From positions 1 to 54,250 of the forward strand of contig NZ_WBIS01000013.1 in the NCBI RefSeq assembly GCF_009749465.1: 54,250 nt of DNA. The letters run 5' to 3'. The notes beneath the pieces are model-generated. The model did no database searches and had not been told where the DNA came from. It worked only from the letters and a program-made list of their open reading frames with translations. Below are positions 41,933 to 50,592 of the stretch, piece by piece (the first letter of the stretch is position 1; every line of letters starts with the position of its first letter). A program made the position numbers and the translations under genes. Source of the stretch: Agromyces terreus. Lineage in GTDB: Bacteria > Actinomycetota > Actinomycetes > Actinomycetales > Microbacteriaceae.

Positions 41933-43765
41933 TCAGTTGATCTTGACCAGGCTGCCCTTGACCGTCGTGACGCCCGACGACGACAGCTCCGCGGTGCCCT
42001 GCGCCTTGACGGCGATCGTCGCGCCCTCGAGCTCGGCCGCCCCCGTGGCCTTGAGCTTGAGCGACGCGCCCTCGACCGAGACCTCGCCCGTCGCCTTGAC
42101 CTTCACGCTCGACCCCGAGAGCGAGAGCGTGCCCTGGTCGGCCTTGACCGTCGCGTCCTTCTTGGCGGTGACCGTGACGGGCCCCTCCGAGATGATCTCG
42201 ATGCCCTTCTCGCCCGACTGCGTCAGGGTCACCCGCTGCGCCTTCTTGTTCGTCGACAGCGTCAACGTCTCGGTGCCCGACTCCTCCGTGAACACGACCT
42301 CCATGCCCGAACGCGAGGTGAAGGCCCGGCGCACGACCGCCCCGTCGACGACCGCCTTGCCCCACCCCATCTCGGGCTGGTCCTTGCCGTTGTAGAGGCC
42401 GCCGATGACGTACGGGCGATCGAACCGCCCGCCCTCGAACGCGACGAGCACCTCGTCGCCGACCTCGGGCATCACGACGGATCCGCGCTTGGCACCGGCT
42501 CCGGGCTGCACGGTGCGCGCCCAGCCGCTCACGTAGTCGGCCGAGAGATACGGGAAGGTCAGCTTCACCCGGCCCATGCCGTCGGGGTCGTCGATGTCGC
42601 TCACGAGCGCCGACACGACGCCCTGCATGCGCGCGGCCTCATCGGCGGATGCCCCGGCGTCGCCGCCCCCGCTCGCGATGCCGTACAGCGAACGGTCCGA
42701 TGCGTTGCTGATGACCACGCTCGTCATGTACCCGGCCTCGGCCGAGAACTCGTGCTTCGCCTCCGTCACCGTGTACCGACCGTCGAAGGGCGCGCCGTAG
42801 CCCTTCAGGTTCACCGCGGTGCCCGAGCGCATCTTCGAGTTGCCGAGCAGTTGGGCCTCGATCTCGGCGAATCCGCCCGCGATGCGCTCGGCGACGGCAC
42901 CCGCCTGCGAATCCTGCGAGCGCTGCCGCCCGTCGCCGGTCGCGGCGACGTAGGTGGGCGACCCGAACGTCGCAGCGACCGACTCGGGCTTCAGCGTCGG
43001 CAGCTCCACGACCCGCGTCGTCGGCTTCGCGCTCGCGACCACGGCCTGCTTCGCGACCGGATCCCAGCCGCGCACCTCCACCTGCGGCACCTGGCTCGCC
43101 GCCGTGACCGTCGCCGAGAGCCACGACACGTTCATGCCGTGCTCGAGCACGAGCGCGTCGTCGCGCGCGGACACCGCACCGCCCGGGGCCTCCGTGGCCC
43201 GGGTCGGCGGCGAGAAGACGAGGCCGCCCTCGACGACCGAGAACGTGCAGCCCGAGGCATCCGCGAGGCGCTTCAGGAACACCCAGTCGCTCACGTTGTC
43301 CTGCGTCACGTGCTTGGAGACCGAACCGGCGGCCTCGATCGACTTGACGGGCACGCCCGCGCGGTTCGCGACCTCGCGCACGATGTCGGCCGTCGTCTTG
43401 TCGAGGTAGGCGGCGACGCGGCGCCCGCGGAACAGCCGATGCGACCGGTCGAACCCGCGCACCCGCGTGCGCAGTGCGCCGGCGACGTCTTCGCGGTCGA
43501 TCGCGGTCACCTCGCCGTCGATGAGCCGCTGAGGCCCCTGCGCCCCGTTCTCGGACACCGACAGCACGACCTTCTTGCCGATCGCGAAGCCGCCGTCGGT
43601 CAGCGCGGTCCCGGCGGGGTCGGCGAACTCGAGTTCGAAGGAGTCCGGCAGGTTCGCGGCATCCGTGACCCGGCCCGTGACGAGCAGGCTCGCCGCCGTC
43701 GCGGGCAGGGGGCGCCCCTCGACGGCGACGAGTAGCAGGCTCGTGTAGGTGTCAACCGACGGCAC
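41933..43765 (-). CDS. CIS central spike, VgrG/gpV-like
   Basis: 610-aa spike protein. The N-terminal gpD/gp27-like hub (about 1-330) is followed by a gp5/VgrG OB domain (residues ~355-430, GRVKLTFPYLSADYVSGWARTVQPGAG and PEVGDEVLVAFEGG) and then a beta-helical tip made of repeats such as VKVKATGEVSVEGASLKLKA to the end. The tip has no extra enzymatic domain. The GTG at 43765 has a consensus AAGGAGGT 5 nt upstream; the upstream GTG at 43792 lacks one. The start lies inside the end of the LysM gene (14-nt overlap). Confidence 0.92.
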   Translation of the reverse strand: MPSVDTYTSLLLVAVEGRPLPATAASLLVTGRVTDAANLPDSFELEFADPAGTALTDGGFAIGKKVVLSVSENGAQGPQRLIDGEVTAIDREDVAGALRTRVRGFDRSHRLFRGRRVAAYLDKTTADIVREVANRAGVPVKSIEAAGSVSKHVTQDNVSDWVFLKRLADASGCTFSVVEGGLVFSPPTRATEAPGGAVSARDDALVLEHGMNVSWLSATVTAASQVPQVEVRGWDPVAKQAVVASAKPTTRVVELPTLKPESVAATFGSPTYVAATGDGRQRSQDSQAGAVAERIAGGFAEIEAQLLGNSKMRSGTAVNLKGYGAPFDGRYTVTEAKHEFSAEAGYMTSVVISNASDRSLYGIASGGGDAGASADEAARMQGVVSALVSDIDDPDGMGRVKLTFPYLSADYVSGWARTVQPGAGAKRGSVVMPEVGDEVLVAFEGGRFDRPYVIGGLYNGKDQPEMGWGKAVVDGAVVRRAFTSRSGMEVVFTEESGTETLTLSTNKKAQRVTLTQSGEKGIEIISEGPVTVTAKKDATVKADQGTLSLSGSSVKVKATGEVSVEGASLKLKATGAAELEGATIAVKAQGTAELSSSGVTTVKGSLVKIN

Positions 43766-44516
43766 GGGCCACCTCCTTGCGGGCGAGTTCACGCGCCGTG
43801 GGCCCGGCGAGCTCGTCGGCGGCGGGGAGGAAGATCGAACGCCCGGGGGCGAGCCGCATCGGGTCGTCGACGCCGTTCACCTCGGCGAGCACGCGCCACA
43901 TCGCCGCACTGCCGTACTCGCGGTAGGCGATCGCGGCGAGCGAGTCGCCCTCGCGCAACGTGTGCACACGGCGGGGCCGCAGACCGCCGGAGGTCGGGTT
44001 CTGCTTGCCCGGCTCCTCGGCGATCTCCTCGAGCGCGACCGTGCAGACCGCGCGCAACGGGGTGCCCGTGGGCGAGAAGAGCGTGTACTTCGCCGACACC
44101 GACTTCACGTAGCCCACGAAGCCCGAGAGCACACCCCACTTGAAGCGCACCCACGGCGCGGACGGGGTGTCGCTGCGCTTGGAGTCCTTCGTCGGGGCGC
44201 ACGCCTGGAACAGCTTCTCGACGCGCTGCACGACGCTGTCGCCGCTCGCGACTTGGGTGTCGTCGAAGAACATCTCGACGGAGAGCTTCTGCGCCTCGGG
44301 TCCCTGGTACGTGGCGGGCGGCGCCGACGAGGCCTTCTTCTGCTTCTCGGTCTTCCAGCTCGCCGATTTCGCCATCGTGAGCTCCTTCGGGTTCATCTGG
44401 AACTCGATGGAGCCGATCGGACCGCCGGGCACCCCCGGGGTCTTGCCGGGCTCGAGCAGTTCGAGCACGGCGTGCGTGAGGCTCGCCGTCGCGGAGTCGG
44501 TCTTGGTGACGGGCAT
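43752..44516 (-). CDS. CIS hub/tube-connecting protein with LysM domain
   Basis: 254-aa protein with an N-terminal CIS-specific region (IGSIEFQMNPKELTMAKSASW, then LSVEMFFDDTQ) and a C-terminal LysM domain (about 185-235, VHTLREGDSLAAIAYREYG and MRLAPGRSIFLP). In contractile particles this protein (Afp7/gp53-like) joins the tube to the baseplate hub. The LysM here is structural and not evidence for wall hydrolysis. Confidence 0.9.
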   Translation of the reverse strand: MPVTKTDSATASLTHAVLELLEPGKTPGVPGGPIGSIEFQMNPKELTMAKSASWKTEKQKKASSAPPATYQGPEAQKLSVEMFFDDTQVASGDSVVQRVEKLFQACAPTKDSKRSDTPSAPWVRFKWGVLSGFVGYVKSVSAKYTLFSPTGTPLRAVCTVALEEIAEEPGKQNPTSGGLRPRRVHTLREGDSLAAIAYREYGSAAMWRVLAEVNGVDDPMRLAPGRSIFLPAADELAGPTARELARKEVARAVG

Positions 44517-44528
44517 CTGCTGCTCCTC

Positions 44529-44960
44529 TCAGGCGTCGGCTTCGATGCCGTGGTGGGCGAGTTCGAGGGTCTCGGTGAGCACCTTCGGCTGGTCGGGGGT
44601 GAACGCGGGGCCGGTCCAGCGCACGGGGACGACGCGCTGCAGGTACCAGGCGGCGATCTTCTCGCCGAACGAGTTCTGCGCCTGGATCTCGGCGGAACTC
44701 GGCTTCAGCGCGGGCGCCTTCGCGATCCAGGCGAGGATGGGCCCGGTCGTTCCCTTGCCGACGGGCCGCGAGAGTTTCACGTTCGAGAACTTGAGGCGGG
44801 TGGGCAGCTGCCAGACGAAGCTGTTGTTGCCGCCCTCTTCGCGGGACTCGAGCACGACCTCGACGCCGAGCCCCTCGCAGCTCGAGAACTCGCCGAGCGA
44901 TTCGCCGTCGATCTTCACGACGTAGCTGACGCCGATGGCGATGCGGGTGTCCTCGATCAT
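44529..44960 (-). CDS. CIS second inner-tube protein (tube initiator, gp19/Afp5-like)
   Basis: 143-aa phage tail tube family protein. The pattern SYVVKIDGESLGEFSSCEGLGVEVVLES, the KLSRPVGKGTTGPILAWI segment and C-terminal LETLELAHHGIE are those of T4 gp19-like tube proteins. It differs from the main tube protein at 48519-48965, so it probably forms the tube-initiating ring on the hub. GGGAGG precedes the ATG; 13 nt separate it from the preceding gene. Confidence 0.92.
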   Translation of the reverse strand: MIEDTRIAIGVSYVVKIDGESLGEFSSCEGLGVEVVLESREEGGNNSFVWQLPTRLKFSNVKLSRPVGKGTTGPILAWIAKAPALKPSSAEIQAQNSFGEKIAAWYLQRVVPVRWTGPAFTPDQPKVLTETLELAHHGIEADA

Positions 44961-44973
44961 GTCGCCTCCCCCT

Positions 44974-47916
44974 TCAGATTCCGTCGATCCGCACGCCGCG
45001 GCGTTCCCGATCGAGCAGCAACTCGGCCTTGAGGCGGCGCGCGAGCGGGCCGTACAGGCGGGCGGCGAGCGTCTCGATCCCTGCGGGCGAGGTGTCGACG
45101 GCGATCCCGCCCGCGGTGCCGCCGTGGCCTGCCTGAGCTGCGAGGTCTGCACCCGCCGGGCCGCCGGGGTCGCCGGGGTCGCCCGCGCCTCCCGCGAATG
45201 ACGAGCCGCGTTCGAGGGCGGATGCCGCGGACGCGCCGATCCCGCCCGCGACCGCCCCGGCCCCGCCGGCGGCGAGCATGCCGAGTCCGGCGTCGAGCCC
45301 CTGGCCGAGGCCTGCTCCCTGCATCGTCGCCTGCATGGCCTCCTGCACGGAGCGCATGGGGCTCGCGACCGGAAGCTGCGGCGCCGGCTGCGGCACGGGT
45401 GCCGCGATCGTCGCGGGTGATGCGGCGCCCTGCGAGGCGGCTCCCTGCATCGCCGCCTGCGCCCGGTCGGGGAGTCCCTGGGCCCCGGCCAGGGGCAGCG
45501 GGAGCCCGGACGCGCCGCCGAATGCGCCGAGCGCGGTCTGCTCGGCGGACTGCGCCGCGTTCCCGCCGGCGTGCTCGGCGGCCTGTGCGGCGCCCTGCAC
45601 TGCCGAGGCCGGGTCCTCGCCGGCGACCTCGGCGAGCGCCTCCCCGGCCTGTTCGGGGGTCGGCGGCTTCGGCTCGCCCCCGCCGAACCACCGTCGGAAC
45701 CACGCGAGCGGACCGGTCGCCGGCGCGACCTCATCCTCGCCGACGCGCTGCAGGGCCGGCAGACCCGCTCCTACTGAGGAGGGCGATGACCCGATCGGGG
45801 TCGGCGCCGCGCCGGCGACACGTGCCCCGCCCTGGCGTTGCACGGTCGCGCTCCGGTGCACGCTCGCGCGCTGCGCTGCCGCGGCGCGCTGCGATGCCGT
45901 GGCGCGCGCCTCGCGCTGCACCGCGGGGCCGGTCGTCGCCGAAGCCGACCCGATGCGTGGGTCGCGGGCTCCTCCGACTGCTCCGAGTGGTCCGACAGCT
46001 CCGTCTGCTCCGTCGCGGGGGCCGGACGCCCCCGGGTTCGACTGCGCCGCCGACCCGCTTCCGTCGCGCTCGGGTTGGACGACCACCGCGGTCGCGCGCA
46101 CGGCGTGGGCCCGCGCGGGCCCGATCGGAGGCGCCATCGGTTCGAGCGAGGTCTCGAGCGCGCGCTGCGCGATCAACGGAACATCTCGCGCCGGGGCCGT
46201 CGAGCGAGCCGCAGGCCACGCGAGCGCCCCCGTTTCCGCGCCCGCTCCCGACGCGTCAGCCGCGCCCGATGCTGCCCCATCAACGGCACCGGATGCGCCG
46301 GCCGCACCGGATGCGTCGGCCCCACCGGATGCGTCGGCCCCACCGGATGCGTCGGCCCCACCGGATGCGTCGGCCCCGGCTGACGCGCCGGCGTCTCCCG
46401 ATGCGGCGAAGGTCGCGTCGACGGCCCCATCGGCCGAACCGCCGAACCCGACGGAGGCGCCGAAGCCGGCCTCGCTCGCGGTGGACCGCTGGAGTGCGAG
46501 GTCGATCGGAGCGGCCCACTCCCCCGGCGTCGCAGGGTCGGGCGCGGCGTCGCCCGATGCCTCGACCGCGCTCCCGAGCAGTCCGCCCGATGACCCCGAG
46601 TCCTGACCGTCAGCCGACCACCCCGCGGATGCCGACCCCGGCGCCATCTCGGACGCCGCCGCGGACGCCTCCGCCGACCCCGGCGACGACCCCGAACCCG
46701 GACCCGACGACCCATCCTGCCCCGACGCCGGGCCCGACGCGGCGTCCAGGTCCGGAGACTCTGCCACTGATGCCAGGGTGGCATCAGTGGCAGAGTCTCC
46801 GAGATCGCTCACCGATTCCGGAGCGTTCGACGAGGCTGGGATGCCGTCGGGAGCACCACTGTCGGGCGCGCCGCCGGCGGAAAGGCCGGCGGAAAGGCCG
46901 GCGGAGAGATCGCCGGTGGATCCGAGGTCGCCGGCGGATGGGGCGGGGTCCGTGGCGCCGGTCCATCCGCCGGCCCCGGAGTCCGCACCTCCGTGGTTCG
47001 GCGCGGGGTCGGTGCGTGATGGCCGCGGTTCCGCCTTGGCTCCCGGCGGCAGCGGCGCGCCGAGTCCCAGACGCTGCAGGCGCACGTCGGGTGCGGCGGC
47101 CATGCGCTGCACGGCGGGCGCACCCGGCATCGGCGCGGCGAGCCCGAGACGGGCGGGGTCGGCGATGGGCGGCGATCCCGCGATCGTCGGCGCGAGGGCA
47201 TCGTCGACGAAGGCCGGAGCCGGATGCCCGGACGGCGGCGCTTCGGCCGCAAGTGGGTCCGCGGGCGGGTCGGTGGAGGTCGAATGCTCGTCGGCACTCG
47301 GATCGGCCGTCGCACGCTGCACAGGCGCGACCGGCATCGGCATCGAAGGACCCGATGCAGCAGACGACGGGGACGATACGCCCATCACGTCGGCCGCGTC
47401 GGCCGCGTCGGCCGCCGCGTCGGCCGGGCTCGCGGGCGGCGTCGCATCCGCTCGTCCGGCGGCCTCCACGACGTCGGGCTCGACCTCGCGCTGCACCGGC
47501 GCCTGCGAGACCCGGCTCCGGGTGGCGTCCCGTGCGAGCTCGGCGGCGGTCTGCGGCGGACGCAACGTGAGATCCGCCGCCGCCGCGCGCTGCACCGGAG
47601 CCCCGAGCACGGCAGATGCCGTCGCGACCGTGCCGGAGGGTGCCGCATCATCGACGAGGTGCGTGAGTTCCGCGACCCGGCTCGGCACGGTGCGCGTCGG
47701 CAGCCGCTCGATCCAACCGGAACGCAGCACTGCCGGCGGGGCGTCCGAGATCTGCCGTTGCAGCGGAGGGAGGAACGCCCAGCCGGCCGGCGCGATGCGC
47801 GAGGCATCCGCACCCGAGACATCCGACCCCGCGGCAGCCGACGCACGCCGGATGCCGGATTCAGGACCCCCGTCGCCGCCCCCGTCGGCCGCGACGCGCT
47901 GCCACGGCCAACGCAT
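44974..47916 (-). CDS. Large low-complexity CIS-locus protein with recurring [VL]QR motifs
   Basis: About 980 aa with no recognised fold over most of its length. It is Ala/Gly/Ser/Asp/Pro-rich and likely disordered. It contains at least ten VQR or LQR motifs, such as PVQRAAA, PVQREVE, PVQRATA, AVQRMAA, RLQRLGL, ALQRSTA, AVQREAR, TVQRQGG and ALQRVGE. The last ~32 residues (IETLAARLYGPLARRLKAELLLDRERRG) form a conserved-looking charged helix known from short proteins at this position of actinobacterial eCIS loci. It may be a scaffold, tape-measure or cargo-packing protein. The ATG at 47916 has GAGGAG at good spacing; the GTG at 47919 is the alternative. Confidence 0.8.
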   Translation of the reverse strand: MRWPWQRVAADGGGDGGPESGIRRASAAAGSDVSGADASRIAPAGWAFLPPLQRQISDAPPAVLRSGWIERLPTRTVPSRVAELTHLVDDAAPSGTVATASAVLGAPVQRAAAADLTLRPPQTAAELARDATRSRVSQAPVQREVEPDVVEAAGRADATPPASPADAAADAADAADVMGVSSPSSAASGPSMPMPVAPVQRATADPSADEHSTSTDPPADPLAAEAPPSGHPAPAFVDDALAPTIAGSPPIADPARLGLAAPMPGAPAVQRMAAAPDVRLQRLGLGAPLPPGAKAEPRPSRTDPAPNHGGADSGAGGWTGATDPAPSAGDLGSTGDLSAGLSAGLSAGGAPDSGAPDGIPASSNAPESVSDLGDSATDATLASVAESPDLDAASGPASGQDGSSGPGSGSSPGSAEASAAASEMAPGSASAGWSADGQDSGSSGGLLGSAVEASGDAAPDPATPGEWAAPIDLALQRSTASEAGFGASVGFGGSADGAVDATFAASGDAGASAGADASGGADASGGADASGGADASGAAGASGAVDGAASGAADASGAGAETGALAWPAARSTAPARDVPLIAQRALETSLEPMAPPIGPARAHAVRATAVVVQPERDGSGSAAQSNPGASGPRDGADGAVGPLGAVGGARDPRIGSASATTGPAVQREARATASQRAAAAQRASVHRSATVQRQGGARVAGAAPTPIGSSPSSVGAGLPALQRVGEDEVAPATGPLAWFRRWFGGGEPKPPTPEQAGEALAEVAGEDPASAVQGAAQAAEHAGGNAAQSAEQTALGAFGGASGLPLPLAGAQGLPDRAQAAMQGAASQGAASPATIAAPVPQPAPQLPVASPMRSVQEAMQATMQGAGLGQGLDAGLGMLAAGGAGAVAGGIGASAASALERGSSFAGGAGDPGDPGGPAGADLAAQAGHGGTAGGIAVDTSPAGIETLAARLYGPLARRLKAELLLDRERRGVRIDGI
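46289..46378 (-). repeat. 18-bp tandem repeat, five copies, in the [VL]QR protein gene
   Basis: CCGGATGCG-containing units start at 46289, 46307, 46325, 46343 and 46361. They encode the hexapeptide repeat ADASGG on the minus strand. Each unit contains the GGATGC hexamer. Confidence 0.85.
46753..46801. repeat. Perfect 22-bp inverted repeat (5-nt loop) inside a coding sequence
   Basis: The arm 46753-46774 (CGGAGACTCTGCCACTGATG... ) is exactly complementary to 46780-46801, with loop AGGGT. It lies within the low-complexity region of the [VL]QR protein gene and keeps the reading frame, encoding part of a GDSATDATLASVAES segment. No T-run follows on either strand. Confidence 0.95.
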
Positions 47917-48074
47917 CACCGCTCCTCGGTGAGCCTGGTGTTGATCGCCGCGATCTCGCGCACGTAGCGCAGTCGCACCGCGTGCTCCATGTCGAGGATG
48001 TCGTCGAGCGACCAGTGGAAGTGATAGGCGACGTACGCGACCTCCTCATGGATGCGGTCGGCCGAGTACGTCAT
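47916..48074 (-). CDS. DUF6760-like small CIS-locus protein
   Basis: 52-aa protein, MTYSADRIHEEVAYVAYHFH then WSLDDILDMEHAVRLRYVREI, of the small helical family regularly found between the baseplate-like protein and the tube genes of actinobacterial contractile systems. The ATG overlaps the preceding stop (ATGA), and its stop overlaps the start of the large [VL]QR gene. The WSLDDILDMEH segment resembles gp24-like tail-assembly partners. Probably an assembly factor. Confidence 0.85.
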   Translation of the reverse strand: MTYSADRIHEEVAYVAYHFHWSLDDILDMEHAVRLRYVREIAAINTRLTEER

Positions 48075-48517
48075 GATTCCCCCAGGCGGCCACCGGCGAG
48101 GTCGGCCGTGAAGCGATGCGAGCACTCCGGACACGTGACCGCGATGCGGGTGTGGCCCTCGGCATTCACCCGACGGTAGAAGTCCTGCAGGAACGCGACA
48201 TCCGAGGCGAACATGTTCTCGACGACCGACGAGTCGATCGAGCCGAGCGAGCCCAGCGAGGTGATCACGCGCCCCAGCAGCACCACGGTCGTGTACGCCG
48301 GATTCTCCTGCACGCGAGCGTCGTAGAGCGGGAGCAGTTCGTCACGCGCCGTCGCGAGGCGCATGACGCCGCGCCGGTGCACGGTGCCGTCCTGCCCGAC
48401 GTAGCCCCGCGGCAGCTCGAAGGCGAACTCGGTGCGCATCACCCCGTCGTCCGAGGAGGGCGCGTCCGCGACATCCGCCCCCTCACTGGTCGGACGCGTC
48501 GCGATGACGCGCTGCAT
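48071..48517 (-). CDS. T4 baseplate-like CIS protein with C-terminal zinc motif
   Basis: 148-aa protein of the phage tail assembly / T4 base-plate protein type. Typical are RTEFAFELPRGYVGQDGTVHRRGVMRLATARDE and YTTVVLLGRVITSLGSLGSID. The end carries TCPECSHRF with a CxxC and a nearby His, so it may bind zinc. AAGGTGG precedes the ATG; it starts 1 nt after the tube gene and overlaps the 52-aa gene by 4 nt. Confidence 0.85.
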   Translation of the reverse strand: MQRVIATRPTSEGADVADAPSSDDGVMRTEFAFELPRGYVGQDGTVHRRGVMRLATARDELLPLYDARVQENPAYTTVVLLGRVITSLGSLGSIDSSVVENMFASDVAFLQDFYRRVNAEGHTRIAVTCPECSHRFTADLAGGRLGES

Positions 48518-48518
48518 G

Positions 48519-48965
48519 TCACACCACCTTCTGCTCGTCGAAGCAGACCGTGAACTTCTCGGTGGCCTGCTCGGTCGCGCCGGCCTTGAGCGAGTTGACC
48601 TCGATGCTGCGCACCCAGCAGTTCGTGAACTCGTACTTCTTGAGGGAGGCTCCCTGATAGTCGAGCAGCTCGACCGAGGCGGTCTTGCGGGCGCCCTTGA
48701 CGTCACCCGTCATGACGGTGGTCAACCAGTCCGAGATCGTCTTCGAGTCCGTGAGCCCGCGGGTGACCGAGAACTCGCCCGCCTTCGGGCGACCCATCAC
48801 CTGCCGCACGACGTACTTGCCGTCGGCGAGCTGCTGCTTCAGCTCGATCTTGTCGACCTCGCTCTTCAGACCCGACACCTCGGTCACCTTCGGCACCTCG
48901 ATGCCGTCGATCGTGACCTTGAAGGCGTATGCCGGCGATGAGTCCATCGCATCTGCGAGTGGCAT
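48519..48965 (-). CDS. CIS major inner-tube protein (Hcp/gp19/Afp1-like)
   Basis: 148-aa tube protein: AYAFKVTIDGIEVPKVTEVSGL, then KYVVRQVMGRPKAGEFSVTRGL and the C-terminal KYEFTNCWVRSIEVNSLKAGATEQATEKFTV, all signatures of the phage T4-like tube family of contractile systems. Stacked hexamers form the channel that holds cargo. CAGGAG precedes the ATG. It follows the sheath gene by 37 nt, and both must be made in large amounts. Confidence 0.95.
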   Translation of the reverse strand: MPLADAMDSSPAYAFKVTIDGIEVPKVTEVSGLKSEVDKIELKQQLADGKYVVRQVMGRPKAGEFSVTRGLTDSKTISDWLTTVMTGDVKGARKTASVELLDYQGASLKKYEFTNCWVRSIEVNSLKAGATEQATEKFTVCFDEQKVV

Positions 48966-49002
48966 GATGTGCTCCTGTTCGTGTTCGCTGGGTGTTCGCG
49001 GG

Positions 49003-50592
49003 TCATTCGTTCACGAGGCTCGTGCCGCCCGAGAACTGCGAGAGCTCGAAGATCACGAACTCCGCGGGCTTCACGGGGGCGACGCCGATCTGGCAGACGA
49101 CCTGGCCTGCGTCGATGACCTCGGCGGGGTTGGTCTCGTCGTCGCACTTGACGAAGAAGGCCTGGTCGGCGGTCGCGCCGAACAAAGCGCCCTTGCGCCA
49201 CTCGTTCACGAGGAACGCCGAGATCGAGCGCCGCAGCTTGCCCCACAGGGCCTCGTCGTTCGGCTCGAACACCGCGAACTGGGTCGCCCCGAGGATCGAC
49301 TTCTCGAGGTAGTTGAAGAGGCGCCGGATGTTGACGTACCGCCACGCGGCGTCGCTCGAGAGGGTGCGTGCACCCCAGACGCGGATGCCCCGGCCCGGGA
49401 ACGCCCGAATGGCGTTGATGCCGATCGGGTTCAGCAACTCCTGCTCGGTGCGGGTCAGCTGCGTCTGCAACTCGACCGCGCCGCGCACGACCTCGTTCGC
49501 CGGCGCCTTGTGCACCCCGCGCTCGGCGTCGTTGCGAGCCCAGACCCCGGCCATGTGACCCGACGGCGGCATGAACCGGTTCGTCGAGGTGACGGGGTCG
49601 AGCACCTTGATCCAGGGGTAGTAGAGGGTGGCGAACTTCGAGTCGTACCCGGCGCCCGTGCGGCGCCACTCGCGCACCTCCTGCGCCGAGAGGTTCGGCG
49701 GCGCGTCGAGGATCGCCATGCGGTCGCCCATGAGCTCGCAGTGCGCGATGACCGCGAGCTGCACGGACTTCACGACCTCGAGCGTGACGACGCCCTGCTC
49801 GTATGCGGCCATGAGGTCGGGCACGGCGACCATCGTGATCTCCTCGACCTCCTCGAGGCCGCCGAAGCCGGTGCGGTCGGCGGGGCTGCCGATGTAGTTC
49901 GCGGCCGAGATGCCGTCGAGCACGATCGGCTGCTCCTCGGGCTCCGGCACGGCGAGGTCGAAGGTGCCTGGCCGGGGCGTGACGCCCGCGGACGCGGGGT
50001 CGAGCTCCTCGACCGTGACGAGCTTCGAGTCGGCGGTGATCTTCGTCACGACGTAGGCCGCGCTGTCGGGCTTCGGCGACACCTGCTCGTACGTCTCGGG
50101 CGCGCGTCCGTCGACGGTGATGACGACCTTGAACGCCCCCTCCTCGGGATCCTCGCCGCCGGGTTCGGCGACCTCGACCGAGATCGGCTTCGCGTTCGGC
50201 GACGCGTTCTTGGCGGTGAAGACGTAGTTGCCGACCGCGGCGGTCGCCGGGCCGGTCGCGGCGAGCTGCTTGGGCTCGCCGCGCTTGCTCGCGCCCTTGC
50301 CCCCTCCGCCGCCGCCACCGCCGGCCGAGGCCGTGCCGATGCGGACGACGTAGCAGTTGCCGCCGCCGTTCAGGAAATAGCCGTACACGGCGTAGGCGAG
50401 GTACGCGCCCGGATACAGCCCGCCGAACGTGTCGACGAACTGGGTCCAGTTCGACACGAGCGTCGGGGCGTTCTCGGGGCCTTTCGGCGCCATGCCGACG
50501 AAGGCCGCGACCGCGGTGCCGACGCCCTCGATGGGCCTCGTCGCAGCCTCGATCTCCTGCACGTACACGCCTGGAGAGAGATAGGTGGGCAT
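49003..50592 (-). CDS. CIS contractile sheath protein
   Basis: 529-aa tail sheath protein. The start PTYLSPGVYVQEIEAATRPIEGVGTAVAAFVG is the hallmark of contractile sheaths, and the C-terminal sheath core (VWGARTLSSDAAWRYVNIRRLFNYLEKSI to FVKCDDETNP) is complete. The middle insertion is surface domain sequence including a run of eight glycines (~residues 91-98). AAGGAG lies 6 nt before the ATG. The 129-nt gap upstream has no clear -10, so the promoter may be further upstream or unusual. Confidence 0.96.
   Translation of the reverse strand: MPTYLSPGVYVQEIEAATRPIEGVGTAVAAFVGMAPKGPENAPTLVSNWTQFVDTFGGLYPGAYLAYAVYGYFLNGGGNCYVVRIGTASAGGGGGGGGKGASKRGEPKQLAATGPATAAVGNYVFTAKNASPNAKPISVEVAEPGGEDPEEGAFKVVITVDGRAPETYEQVSPKPDSAAYVVTKITADSKLVTVEELDPASAGVTPRPGTFDLAVPEPEEQPIVLDGISAANYIGSPADRTGFGGLEEVEEITMVAVPDLMAAYEQGVVTLEVVKSVQLAVIAHCELMGDRMAILDAPPNLSAQEVREWRRTGAGYDSKFATLYYPWIKVLDPVTSTNRFMPPSGHMAGVWARNDAERGVHKAPANEVVRGAVELQTQLTRTEQELLNPIGINAIRAFPGRGIRVWGARTLSSDAAWRYVNIRRLFNYLEKSILGATQFAVFEPNDEALWGKLRRSISAFLVNEWRKGALFGATADQAFFVKCDDETNPAEVIDAGQVVCQIGVAPVKPAEFVIFELSQFSGGTSLVNE

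Noticed and set aside
43752..44516. Peptidoglycan hydrolase (because of the LysM domain)
   Set aside because: No catalytic hydrolase domain is present; the N-terminal region is the CIS hub-protein type, where LysM is a structural part.
46753..46801. Rho-independent terminator
   Set aside because: The hairpin is strong, but no T-run follows on either strand and it lies within a continuous reading frame.
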